Positions 26,005 to 35,038 of a stretch of DNA of 64,000 nt are shown here, one piece after another. Source of the DNA: Lacrimispora amygdalina (GTDB taxonomy: Bacteria; Bacillota; Clostridia; Lachnospirales; Lachnospiraceae); assembly GCF_003432035.1 (NCBI RefSeq), contig NZ_QOHO01000072.1, positions 62,001 to 126,000 on the forward strand, given 5' to 3'. The translations under genes and the position numbers were made by a program. Under the pieces are notes generated by a model that was not told the origin of the DNA, did no database searches, and saw only the letters and a program-made list of their open reading frames with translations. Every line of letters begins with the position of its first letter. Position 1 is the stretch's first letter.

Positions 26005-28239
26005 CTAAAGGCGAACCTTGCTGCCTTTTCCATCTCGTTTTCCTATTTTTAATCGGTTTAAATGTACTTCCTTTTCTTTGTATCGTATAACCGGTTCGTC
26101 TCCCGGCAGATAGACAGCTTCCAGACTCTCACCTGGAGAAAGTTTAATTCCTCTCACACCTCTGGCATTCTTTTTCATCTCAGGAATCTCCTCTGAAGAA
26201 AAACGCAGGAATACTCCGGAAGAGGTCTGAAGGACAGTATCTGTCTCTCCCTCGTATGGCAGCACACAAATCAGCACATCATCATCTAACAGCCTTGTTG
26301 CAGCTACTGTCCGGTTATTGGTTTCAAATTCTTCTCCAGGCACCATCTTAATCAAAGCCTGCCTGGTTGCAAACAGGAACTTCTTCCCTTTTAATCCGCC
26401 TGCATGGGATAAATAGATAATCTCTTCCTTTGTTCCGTCAAATTTACTTAAATTGTCAATGGGAGTTCCCTTATCCCGAAGCTTCCCTCCTGGCATATCC
26501 AATACTTTTATCTGGTGTAAATTCCCTGTATTGGTGAAGATACAGATCTTATCCGTATTCAGACAGTTTACCACAAAAGGATTCTCTGTTTCAATGGTTT
26601 CTTTGTTTCTGTCATAAGTATTTTTATCCAATACCTTACAGTATCCGAACCTGTCCATAACAAAGGTCACTTCTGAAACGGTTACGGCTGCTTCATCATA
26701 GACAGCTTCCTTTCCATCTTCAATCAGGGTTTTTCTTGGTGTGCCGTATTCTGCCTTAATATAATCCAGATCCTTTTTAATGACCTCATCCATGTTCTTT
26801 CTGCTTGAGAGGATCTTTTCATACTCCCTGATCTTTGCCAGAGTTTCCTTAAATTCCTTTTCCAGCTGAAGAATCTCTAAGCCGATCAGCTTATATAACC
26901 GCATTTCAAGAATCGCACTTGCCTGTTTTTCAGTAAAGCATAACTTTCTGGCGTCCTCTTCAAATCCCTTAGCCCGGAAAGATATGTTTGAAATATCACC
27001 TGTCATCAGGCAGTTTTTAGCATCTTTTAAGTTTTTCGAACCTCTTAATACCGCTATAATTAAATCGATAATATCGCAGGCCTTTATAAGTCCTTCCTTG
27101 ATTTCTTTCTTTTCCAGCTCTTTATCCAGAAGAACCTTATATTTTCTGGTAGCATTGGCATACTGGAAGTCCAGATAATTTTTCAGAATTCCTTTTAAAT
27201 TCAGGATCTCCGGGCGCCCATCTGCAATTGCAAGCATATTAACGCCATAGGTGTCTTCCAGCTTTGTCTTTTTATACAGGATATTACGTATTTTCTCTAC
27301 ATCGGCATCCTTACGAAGTTCCAGAACAATCCGGATTCCTTCTTTATTAGACTGATTGGAAATATCGATTACATCTGTAAGCTTTTTGTTTTCAACCAGG
27401 TCGGCAATATCCATAAGGAACTTATTAATCCCGGCTCCAATCATGGTATATGGAATCTCGGTAATGATCAGCTTGTCCTTATCTGCTTTTCGTTTTCCAA
27501 GCTCCACCTCTATTTTTCCCCGAAGCTTGATTTTCCCCATTCCGGTTTCATAAATAGCGGGAAGATCGCTCTTATTTGCTATAATACCGCCTGTTGGGAA
27601 ATCAGGTCCCGGCAGGTATTCCATCAGCTCGGCTGTGGAAATATCCGGATTATCAATATATGCCTGAACTGCATCCACCACTTCTCCTAAATTATGAGGA
27701 GGAATGCTGGTGCTCATTCCAACTGCAATTCCCTCTGCCCCATTTATCAGCAGATTGGGGACTCTTACAGGAAGTACCTCCGGTTCTTTTTCCGTTTCAT
27801 CATAGTTGGGAATAAACTCCACGGTTTTATCCAGATCTTTTAAATAAACCTCTTCGGCAAATTTTTCCAGCCTTGCCTCCGTATATCGCATGGCCGCTGC
27901 TCCGTCTCCTTCTATGGAACCAAAGTTTCCATGACCATTTACCAGCGGAACTCCTTTTTTAAATACCTGAGACATCACAACCAGCGTTTCGTAGATGGAA
28001 CTGTCGCCGTGGGGGTGATATTTACCCATGGTATCGCCTACGATACGTGCTGATTTTCTGTGGGGCTTATCATGATTTAAATGCAGTTCGCTCATATCGT
28101 AAAGCACACGGCGCTGCACCGGTTTTAATCCGTCTCTCGCATCCGGGATAGCTCTTGCCGTAATGACACTCATGGAGTAGTTCATGTAGCTTTTCTGCAT
28201 TTCCTCGGAATATTCTGTTTTAATAATTTTTTCTGCCAT
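26005..28239 (-). CDS. Type IIA DNA topoisomerase subunit A (ParC-like)
   Basis: Breakage-reunion subunit partnering the ATPase subunit encoded just upstream. The catalytic tyrosine is in [10 protein letters not shown] (about residue 116), and the quinolone-region block [14 protein letters not shown] is present. The C-terminal pinwheel domain has no canonical GyrA box (QRRGGKG); the closest match is [12 protein letters not shown]. That points to a topoisomerase IV-like enzyme, although this clostridial second type is annotated variously as gyrase or topo IV. It has 744 residues, somewhat shorter than GyrA. AAGGAGA precedes the ATG, 11 bases after the partner gene, so the two are one transcription unit. 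Confidence 0.9.
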   Translation of the reverse strand: MAEKIIKTEYSEEMQKSYMNYSMSVITARAIPDARDGLKPVQRRVLYDMSELHLNHDKPHRKSARIVGDTMGKYHPHGDSSIYETLVVMSQVFKKGVPLVNGHGNFGSIEGDGAAAMRYTEARLEKFAEEVYLKDLDKTVEFIPNYDETEKEPEVLPVRVPNLLINGAEGIAVGMSTSIPPHNLGEVVDAVQAYIDNPDISTAELMEYLPGPDFPTGGIIANKSDLPAIYETGMGKIKLRGKIEVELGKRKADKDKLIITEIPYTMIGAGINKFLMDIADLVENKKLTDVIDISNQSNKEGIRIVLELRKDADVEKIRNILYKKTKLEDTYGVNMLAIADGRPEILNLKGILKNYLDFQYANATRKYKVLLDKELEKKEIKEGLIKACDIIDLIIAVLRGSKNLKDAKNCLMTGDISNISFRAKGFEEDARKLCFTEKQASAILEMRLYKLIGLEILQLEKEFKETLAKIREYEKILSSRKNMDEVIKKDLDYIKAEYGTPRKTLIEDGKEAVYDEAAVTVSEVTFVMDRFGYCKVLDKNTYDRNKETIETENPFVVNCLNTDKICIFTNTGNLHQIKVLDMPGGKLRDKGTPIDNLSKFDGTKEEIIYLSHAGGLKGKKFLFATRQALIKMVPGEEFETNNRTVAATRLLDDDVLICVLPYEGETDTVLQTSSGVFLRFSSEEIPEMKKNARGVRGIKLSPGESLEAVYLPGDEPVIRYKEKEVHLNRLKIGKRDGKGSKVRL

Positions 28240-28250
28240 ATTCCTTCTCC

Positions 28251-30170
28251 TTACGCATCAATCTCCGCTTCATCCGCATGCTCATAAATAAACTGCCGTC
28301 TTGGAAGTACATCACTTCCCATGAGCATTTCCGTTATTTCTGAGGCCATACGTGCATCTTCAATCTCCACCTGTTTCAAAACGCGGTGTTCCGGATCCAG
28401 AGTCGTCTCCCAAAGCTGCTCTGCATCCATCTCACCAAGACCTTTATAACGCTGAAGGGTAAACTCGCCGGTATGTGTTCTTCTGTAACGCTCCAATTCC
28501 TTTTCATCATAAAGGTACTGTTCTTCTCCGCGTTTCGGAATCACTTTAAACAGCGGCGGCATAGCAATGTAGACATGACCGTCGTAAATTAATTCCGGCA
28601 TAAAACGATACAAAAAGGTTAACAGCAGGGTATCAATATGGCTGCCATCCACATCGGCATCCGTCATAAGAATAATTTTATCGTAACGAAGCTTTGTAAT
28701 ATCAAAGTCATTGCCATAGCCCTCAGAAAATCCGCATCCAAAAGTATTAATCATCGTCTTGATCTCGGCATTGGCCAACACCTTATCAATGGAGGCCTTT
28801 TCTACATTTAATATTTTACCGCGGATGGGCAGTATCGCCTGATACTGTCTGTTTCTGGCTGTCTTGGCAGAACCGCCCGCCGAATCTCCCTCAACAATGA
28901 ATATTTCGCACCTGGATGCATCCCTGCTCTCGCAGTTAGCCAGTTTCCCGTTGCTGTCAAACGAAAATCTTGACTTGCTGAGCATATTTGTCTTGGCTTT
29001 TTCTTCCGCTTTACGGATCTTGGCTGACTTTTCCGCACAGCTTATAACGGATTTAAGCACTTCTAAGTTACGGTCAAAATACCGCTGCAGTTCATCTCCT
29101 GCAACCGTAAATACTGCCTTTGTGGCGTCCGCACTTGCAAGCTTTGTTTTTGTCTGTCCTTCAAAGATAGGATCGGGATGCTTAACTGCAATTACTGCCG
29201 TCAAGCCGTTTCTTGTATCTGCCCCGGTAAAATTGGTGTCCTTTTCTTTTAATATACCAAGTTCTCTGGCATAGCTGTTAATCAGCTGGGTAAAACGGGT
29301 TTTAAAACCAGCTAAATGGGTGCCGCCCTCCTGGGTAAAAATATTGTTGCAGAAACCAAGTATATTTTCCTCAAATGTATCTACAAACTGAATGGCAGCT
29401 TCCACTTCAACCTTATCAACAATTCCCTTAAAATACACCGGATCATGAACGGCTTCTTTTCCAGCGTTTAATTCCTTTACGTAAGCGACGATTCCTTCCG
29501 GCTCATAAAATTCCACCTTCTCCTCTTCTCCGGGTCTTTTGTTGGAATAAGAGATATGAAGATTGGGGTTTAAGTATGCCGTTTCGTGGAGACGGCTTTT
29601 CAGCCATTCTGCCTTGAAACGTATTTTTTCAAATATAGTCTCATCAGGAAGGAAATTGATTTCCGTTCCTGTCTCTCTGGTTTTTCCCAACGTGGGAAGC
29701 AGGCCATCCACCAGCTCCACCGTTGGTATGCCCCGCTCGTATTTGTCGTAATGAATCAGACCATCCTTATATACTTTGACACTCATGTAATCAGACAAGG
29801 CATTCACTACGGAAGAACCTACACCGTGAAGCCCTCCGCTGGTTTTGTACGCATCATTGTCAAACTTACCGCCGGCATGAAGTGTAGATAAAACCACTCG
29901 TTCCGCCGAAACACCTTTCTTATGCATCTCAACCGGAATTCCGCGGCCGGAGTCTTTAACTGTACAGGACCCGTCAGCCTCCAGTGTCACCCAGATCTGA
30001 TTGCAGAAGCCAGCCAGATGCTCGTCCACTGCATTATCAACAATCTCATAAATCAGATGATTCAGTCCCTTTGTCCCAACACTTCCTATATACATTCCCG
30101 GACGTTTCCGTACCGCCTCAAGGCCTTCCAGCACGGTAATACTATCCGCATTATACTGCGTTTTCGCCAT
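28251..30170 (-). CDS. Type IIA DNA topoisomerase subunit B (ParE/GyrB-like)
   Basis: ATPase subunit. The N-terminal GHKL domain carries EIVDNAVDEHLAG and the DSGRGIPV and GGLHGVGSSVVNAL nucleotide motifs. The transducer domain follows, then TOPRIM with EGDSAGGSA and DADVDGSHI for Mg binding, and the C-terminal PRRQFI block. Length is 639 residues. ATG 30170 follows GGAGGAG; an earlier in-frame ATG at 30185 overlaps that site and is rejected. Together with the following A subunit it forms a complete heterotetrameric enzyme. A separate gyrA/gyrB pair would be expected near the origin, outside this window. Confidence 0.92.
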   Translation of the reverse strand: MAKTQYNADSITVLEGLEAVRKRPGMYIGSVGTKGLNHLIYEIVDNAVDEHLAGFCNQIWVTLEADGSCTVKDSGRGIPVEMHKKGVSAERVVLSTLHAGGKFDNDAYKTSGGLHGVGSSVVNALSDYMSVKVYKDGLIHYDKYERGIPTVELVDGLLPTLGKTRETGTEINFLPDETIFEKIRFKAEWLKSRLHETAYLNPNLHISYSNKRPGEEEKVEFYEPEGIVAYVKELNAGKEAVHDPVYFKGIVDKVEVEAAIQFVDTFEENILGFCNNIFTQEGGTHLAGFKTRFTQLINSYARELGILKEKDTNFTGADTRNGLTAVIAVKHPDPIFEGQTKTKLASADATKAVFTVAGDELQRYFDRNLEVLKSVISCAEKSAKIRKAEEKAKTNMLSKSRFSFDSNGKLANCESRDASRCEIFIVEGDSAGGSAKTARNRQYQAILPIRGKILNVEKASIDKVLANAEIKTMINTFGCGFSEGYGNDFDITKLRYDKIILMTDADVDGSHIDTLLLTFLYRFMPELIYDGHVYIAMPPLFKVIPKRGEEQYLYDEKELERYRRTHTGEFTLQRYKGLGEMDAEQLWETTLDPEHRVLKQVEIEDARMASEITEMLMGSDVLPRRQFIYEHADEAEIDA

Positions 30171-30203
30171 GTTACTCCTCCACATCTTGTATTATCAAAT
30201 CCC

Positions 30204-30233
30204 ATTATACAATGGTTTTTCCATTTTTGGCAA
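30204..30233 (-). promoter_or_regulatory. Promoter of the ParE/ParC-like pair
   Basis: On the minus strand: TTGCCA, 18 bases, TATAAT, 34 bases before the subunit B ATG. Confidence 0.7.
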
Positions 30234-30272
30234 GTTCATGGGGAATTTTTTACCAATTTCCAGAAAAACCTA

Positions 30273-30302
30273 TTGAAATAATCCAGTCTTTTGTGATATA
30301 AT
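30273..30302 (+). promoter_or_regulatory. Promoter of tRNA-Gly
   Basis: TTGAAA, 18 bases, TATAAT, 24 bases before the mature tRNA. Confidence 0.75.
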
Positions 30303-30326
30303 ACGGAATGTGTCAAACAATAGCAT

Positions 30327-30397
<71 letters not shown>

Positions 30398-30419
30398 TAA
30401 ACCTTTGATTTACAAGGAA

Positions 30420-30461
30420 AAAGAGGACTTCCGGAATATTCTGGATTGTCTTCTTTTTTTC
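30420..30461 (+). terminator. Terminator after tRNA-Gly
   Basis: An imperfect hairpin of AAGAGGACTTCCGGA against TCTGGATTGTCTTCTT is followed by a run of T. Confidence 0.65.
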
Positions 30462-30584
30462 AGTTTGACACCACTTCAAGCGCACCAGTTAAGGAAGAAT
30501 AGGCTTGAAATGCCTCTCCAGATATGCCATATTAGAAATACAAAAGGAACAACCGCCCCAATACAAGGGGTTGGCCTATAAAAA
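30462..30584. other. Non-coding gap between tRNA-Gly and the polysaccharide operon
   Basis: No ORF longer than about 27 codons. Two short minus-strand frames ending near 30466 and 30490 have protein-like composition and could be remnants of a lost gene, but I recognise nothing in them. A small inverted repeat (CCGCCCC / GGGG) lies near 30553-30573. Confidence 0.3.
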
Positions 30585-30633
30585 GATAGAAATCCCCCGG
30601 TACCGACCAAGTATAACAAGGGGGATTTTCTAT
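30585..30633 (-). terminator. Terminator of the eight-gene polysaccharide operon
   Basis: A long stem pairs GATAGAAATCCCCC with GGGGGATTTTCTAT (one bulge) around a loop of about 20 bases. It lies 60 bases after the last gene of the operon. The minus-strand side ends in TTTCTATCTTTTT, a usable U-tract. Confidence 0.75.
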
Positions 30634-30694
30634 TGCCTATTTATGGGACTTTATAAAACGCTGCTTATATAGGCTGAGACTTTATATTTAAGTC

Positions 30695-32011
30695 TTATGC
30701 AGGAAATTTTTGTTCCCTTAACCATTTTCTTAATATGTCAGTATCGATATCATCAAGGTCAATTCCTCCCGCTTTTATACCAAGTGCGGCAGCCGTGCCT
30801 GCCGCCTGTCCGGTAGCAAAACACGGACTCATAATCCGTATGGATGACATCATTGCCCGATCCGCACTGATGATCCGTCCTGCGACAGCTAAATTCTTAA
30901 GCCCTTGCGGGATTAAACAACGGTATGGAATTCCATAGCATTCGCCATTCTTATACTTGGAGGTCTGATAAAGTTTCTCATTCTTTCCGCTTTTTTCAGG
31001 CAGCGCTGCATGAATGTCGATTGGATAGGAATAGTAAGCAATTGCATCGGGAAAATCGGCTCTGTTTAAATAATCCTCTTTTGTTAGTGTATAGCCGCCC
31101 TTTATTCTTCTTGATTCCCGTATCCCAAGGCAGGGACCGCTGGAAGCCAGCACACATTTCTCCATTCCCGGGACGTATTCCCTTAAAAACGTTATGAGCT
31201 CTGGTAAGTTTCTTCTGGCTTCCATTTCAGCCTGGCTTTTGTTCCACGGGTCCAGAGGCTTCAAATCGTACACATGACCGAAATTTAAGCCTGCTATTCC
31301 ATCTGCCTGTAAAGACATCCCCCCTACCTTCGTCTCATTTAACGGAAAACGTCCGTCTTTTTTTGCTTTTTCCGAAGCAACCGAAAGATTCCCGTTTTCC
31401 CCTTCTTTATCCACATATTCCATAAATCGTTTCACATCGATATTAGCCACACGGAAACAGAGTGTCCCTGACTGTACTCTGCCTTCCTCATCTCCATATT
31501 CCCATATTGCTCCTGCCATTGCAGCCAAATCCCCATCCCCGGTACAATCGATAAAATAGTCCGCCTGGATCCATTTATATCCCCCCTTGTTGTAGACTCT
31601 GACTTCTTCAATTTTTCCATCTTTAAATCTGGCTTCTGTGACTGTTGTATGAAACAGCACATCACAGCCGCTGTCCGTTACCAGATCATCCATGACCCGT
31701 TTTAAATGCTCCGGATCGATGGAATACCAGTCTATTCCCTCTATGCGGTCTGGCTTCCGGTCATAAAAGGGACTTTTATATCCGTCTTTTTTTAACTCCT
31801 CTAAAATTTCCCGTCCAATACCTCCAATTAAATCCTGTTCCCCATTTGTAAAAGGACCAAATGCGGGTACACCGGCCAACGTTGCCATACCGCCCAGATA
31901 GGCTTCCTGCTCAATTAATAACGTATTACAGCCATTTCTGGAGGCTGCTATGGCCGCTGCCACACCTGACGGACCTCCTCCTGCCACGATTACATCATAC
32001 TGCTCTTTCAT
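30695..32011 (-). CDS. FAD-dependent oxidoreductase (FAD_oxidored family) in the polysaccharide operon
   Basis: A 438-residue flavoprotein. The N-terminal dinucleotide fold DVIVAGGGPSGVAAAIAA is followed by LLIEQEAYLGGMAT, a DCTGDGDLAAMAG block, and a C-terminal FAD loop (NLAVAGRIISADR, then GQAAGTAAALGIKAGG). This family recurs in carbohydrate-use loci of gut Clostridia and Bacteroidetes, but its reaction is generally unknown; oxidation of a sugar hydroxyl or uronate is plausible. There is no signal peptide, so it acts in the cytoplasm. It is the last gene of the operon, starting 13 bases after the SGNH gene behind AAGGAG. Confidence 0.85.
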   Translation of the reverse strand: MKEQYDVIVAGGGPSGVAAAIAASRNGCNTLLIEQEAYLGGMATLAGVPAFGPFTNGEQDLIGGIGREILEELKKDGYKSPFYDRKPDRIEGIDWYSIDPEHLKRVMDDLVTDSGCDVLFHTTVTEARFKDGKIEEVRVYNKGGYKWIQADYFIDCTGDGDLAAMAGAIWEYGDEEGRVQSGTLCFRVANIDVKRFMEYVDKEGENGNLSVASEKAKKDGRFPLNETKVGGMSLQADGIAGLNFGHVYDLKPLDPWNKSQAEMEARRNLPELITFLREYVPGMEKCVLASSGPCLGIRESRRIKGGYTLTKEDYLNRADFPDAIAYYSYPIDIHAALPEKSGKNEKLYQTSKYKNGECYGIPYRCLIPQGLKNLAVAGRIISADRAMMSSIRIMSPCFATGQAAGTAAALGIKAGGIDLDDIDTDILRKWLREQKFPA

Positions 32012-32024
32012 TTTAAAAAACTCC

Positions 32025-33050
32025 TTATCTCTTTCCTGTCAATTGGTCTGCCAGGTTCGCCCCCATACGTATATGACCGTTATCAGAAGGGTGAAGCAGA
32101 TCCGTGCTCAAATAGGTGAAATCCTTTAATATCTCTTCTCCTTTAATCAGATGAAATCTATGATCTCCCACTTTTAATGCCGCCTGACTTACAATTTCCT
32201 TAAAACTGCGGTAATGCCGATAGTAGGTAGAATCCTGATCCAGTGCGATGAGTCCTTTGTTGGGAAACATATCAATTACAAAAATATCTCTGGCCGGGCT
32301 TTTCTTTAAAGTCTCCAAAAGATATCCCACCCGTTTACTGGTTTCTTCCTCCTCAAAAAACAGTACCATATTCACACCAATTTCCACAGAAAGTACATCT
32401 GCAGTAAGCTCTGCCAGATAGTCAGCTACTTCCTTCTCGCATAAACAGGAGCCAGAAAGACCTTTGTTGATCACATCCCAGCCCGCTGTCACCGCTGCCT
32501 GGTTTATGTAACTGTTAGAATACAGGTTCGTTACACTGCCGCATGTAATGGAGGATCCATAAGCAGCCCATAAAACAGCTGGTTTTTCATCCTTATTCGG
32601 AGGTCTTAAGGTGCTTTCATAAGTGTCAATGTAGTGGAAATAGACGGCCCCATTCATTCCGAACTGAATCCGCCAGATCCATGGAGCAAATTGTTTTCCT
32701 GTCAGCATATCTTTACTTACAATCTCATAGACAGGAGGTTCCTCCACATGAAGTACGGTGCATACCCCGGCCTTTAGTACTTCTTTTTTATGGAGTAAGT
32801 CCCCTTTGTAAATGAGCACATCAATATCCTGCTCCACTGCTGTCAGCGCAACATCAAAGTATTTGGACTCCGTTGCAAACCGCAGCTCACAGCCATGGAC
32901 CCTGTCTGCCCGGAATCTGGCGTTCCTGTTTTCCGCCACTCCCAGGCTTCGGCTTAAATCGCGGGGAAAGCGGCAAAGCTTCTTTCCTCCCATTCCTTCC
33001 ACTTCTTCCAAATGATCCACATTGTGAAACTCGATGCCATAGTCAATCAT
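32025..33050 (-). CDS. SGNH/GDSL-type esterase with N-terminal beta-sandwich
   Basis: Predicted carbohydrate O-acyl (probably acetyl) esterase, 341 residues. The first 150 residues look like the jelly-roll domain found in CE2-like esterases. The SGNH blocks follow: nucleophile Ser in AAYGSSITCG (about residue 164), Gly block NKGLSGSC, Asn block EIGVNM, and Asp/His in DLLHPSDNGH. No export signal is seen, which suggests deacetylation of imported oligosaccharides. Its ATG overlaps the lyase stop by four bases (ATGA), so translation is coupled. Substrate assignment needs the lyase specificity. Confidence 0.82.
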   Translation of the reverse strand: MIDYGIEFHNVDHLEEVEGMGGKKLCRFPRDLSRSLGVAENRNARFRADRVHGCELRFATESKYFDVALTAVEQDIDVLIYKGDLLHKKEVLKAGVCTVLHVEEPPVYEIVSKDMLTGKQFAPWIWRIQFGMNGAVYFHYIDTYESTLRPPNKDEKPAVLWAAYGSSITCGSVTNLYSNSYINQAAVTAGWDVINKGLSGSCLCEKEVADYLAELTADVLSVEIGVNMVLFFEEEETSKRVGYLLETLKKSPARDIFVIDMFPNKGLIALDQDSTYYRHYRSFKEIVSQAALKVGDHRFHLIKGEEILKDFTYLSTDLLHPSDNGHIRMGANLADQLTGKR

Positions 33051-35026
33051 ACGAATAATTTCCTTTCTCTTCCGTCTGCCTCCTTTACATGAATCATCAT
33101 ACTTCCATTTAATGCTTCAAAAGACACAGCGCCCACTTTGCAGGCACCATCGCTGCTGGTAATTACATGAGCAAACATCGCCTCTCCACCAAAAGAGCGC
33201 TCAATCCTGTAGTTAATATCCGATATCGAAGGATTATCCGGACCTTTTGCGCTATATACAGTCTGACCAAATCCATAACCAAATATATGAGTCGTCACTT
33301 CCCCATCCTGATAAGCAGTTACGATCGGACTGTCTGATTTGATCTCTTTAATGGAATGAAGATGCCTATATGGTTTTTTTACCGAAAAACCTTCCGCTGG
33401 CCGTCCGTTAAACGCTAAAATATTCTCTCCCGAAACATGCATAACCCAGTCAATGGCTAAATCAGGATCTGCTCCTGTTACCAGAAAAACTTCTGCAAAA
33501 TAATCATCCGTCCAGGCAATTTTTCTTGTCATTTTAACAGATCTGTAATGTTCTTCCTTCCACTGAACAATGGTATAGCTGTCAGGCATGGTATAAGGAG
33601 CGGTCCAGTCTGCTTGTGCTTCTGCATAAATTACCCCATCCAGTTCCTCATACCGCTTTAAGACCGCGTTTACCGGTGCCTGATTTTCTTCCCCGATCAT
33701 CACGGTGTTGTGAGACCCTGTATTTTTATAATAATCGTAATGCAGTAAGGCACCATATCCGGTGGTACCAAGGTCGGGGGAGATCCGCTTTCCATAAGCC
33801 AGATAACTGATGTCCAGCCGGTCGTAATGATCGTGCTCCCCGCCATAGCTGTCATGCTTAAACAGCAGATACCGGCCATTGGCACCTCTTAAAATGGTAT
33901 TACCGCTGAGTCCTTCTTCTACATGATAATTTTCAGACAAATGGACGCATGGGGTTAACTCATCCACACCATAGATAAAAGCTTCCACATTGTCCCGCTT
34001 CTCGTTTTTATATAATTCGTTTAAAATATACAGCAGTTTCTCCCCTCCGATCTCACGATAGGCAAACTCATAGAGATAGAGACTGGAAGATGTATGTCCG
34101 TAGTTTGTATCATTTAACATTGGAATCCGGAATCCCGGCTCTAAATAATCCACTAATAACTCCATCATAGCCTTATAATTGGGATGACTGATATGGCTGT
34201 GCGGAGTATGCAGCGCAAACTTTTCATATGCAAAAAAACTGGTTAACGCATAAAAATGGTAACCAAATGCCCCTTCAAACCACATATGGTTCTGAAGCAT
34301 TCCATGTTCCAGCTGATAAAGAAGGCCATACGGCTCATAAACGGCAAATTTAACATACGAATCCATATGAAAAATCAGCCCGATAATGGCTATGGCAGAA
34401 TTAATAATTACCTCATGATTATGCAGCTGATTATGGCGATGCTCCATGAGAAATTCTGCACCTGGAAGCAGCATGCCATCCCGGATAAAAGTCTGCTCTG
34501 CCTTCGTCATTACATCGGATAAAAGGTCATAGGTCATAGCAAAGCTTCTGAGAAAATTGGCCTCATCAAGAGTCTGAGCCCCTGATTTTCCAGGACCATT
34601 GTAAGGGATATCTCCATGTACCTCATAATCTTTGTAATATTTGGAATATTCTGTCATAATGGAGATTGCCTTTTTTGCATAAGTTTCCTCTTTGGTAACG
34701 AGGTATAAGAGTCCCATTTTAAATGCAGTGGTATAATTTCTGGAGTTTATGATTCCCCACCAGGTACTGTCATAAGGCTCCCCTGTAAAAGCCTGACCAC
34801 AGGCCGGGCATTTATGGTAATGCCCGTTCATTCTGTTAAATTCCAGCTGAACCGAGCATTTGGGACAGTAATAATAGAGAAACCAGTTTGCTATTCCGGT
34901 CTTGGGAACAAGAACCGGCTCTGCCATTACCTCACTTACTTCCTCTTTTAACTGACTGATTGCTTCAGGCCAAAGTTCCCTTTTCTTTTGCAGCTGCGTA
35001 ATTTGTGCTTTTGTAAACTGAATCAT
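33047..35026 (-). CDS. Heparinase II/III-like polysaccharide lyase family protein
   Basis: A 659-residue protein with the (alpha/alpha) toroid plus beta-sandwich layout of heparinase II/III relatives. Visible blocks are HNHEVIINSA (Asn/His of the catalytic groove), MWFEGAFGYHFYAL (corresponding to the WxEGxxYH block), and the sandwich-domain YGGEHDHYDRLDISYLAYG with a probable metal site. A four-cysteine zinc ribbon (CPKC at 54-57, CPAC at 73-76) precedes the toroid. No signal peptide is present, so it should cleave imported uronic-acid oligosaccharides in the cytosol. The exact polymer (glycosaminoglycan, alginate, ulvan or other) cannot be stated. The gene starts behind GGGAGGG, 12 bases after the regulator gene. 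Confidence 0.83.
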   Translation of the reverse strand: MIQFTKAQITQLQKKRELWPEAISQLKEEVSEVMAEPVLVPKTGIANWFLYYYCPKCSVQLEFNRMNGHYHKCPACGQAFTGEPYDSTWWGIINSRNYTTAFKMGLLYLVTKEETYAKKAISIMTEYSKYYKDYEVHGDIPYNGPGKSGAQTLDEANFLRSFAMTYDLLSDVMTKAEQTFIRDGMLLPGAEFLMEHRHNQLHNHEVIINSAIAIIGLIFHMDSYVKFAVYEPYGLLYQLEHGMLQNHMWFEGAFGYHFYALTSFFAYEKFALHTPHSHISHPNYKAMMELLVDYLEPGFRIPMLNDTNYGHTSSSLYLYEFAYREIGGEKLLYILNELYKNEKRDNVEAFIYGVDELTPCVHLSENYHVEEGLSGNTILRGANGRYLLFKHDSYGGEHDHYDRLDISYLAYGKRISPDLGTTGYGALLHYDYYKNTGSHNTVMIGEENQAPVNAVLKRYEELDGVIYAEAQADWTAPYTMPDSYTIVQWKEEHYRSVKMTRKIAWTDDYFAEVFLVTGADPDLAIDWVMHVSGENILAFNGRPAEGFSVKKPYRHLHSIKEIKSDSPIVTAYQDGEVTTHIFGYGFGQTVYSAKGPDNPSISDINYRIERSFGGEAMFAHVITSSDGACKVGAVSFEALNGSMMIHVKEADGRERKLFV

Positions 35027-35038
35027 GGTATCCCTCCC

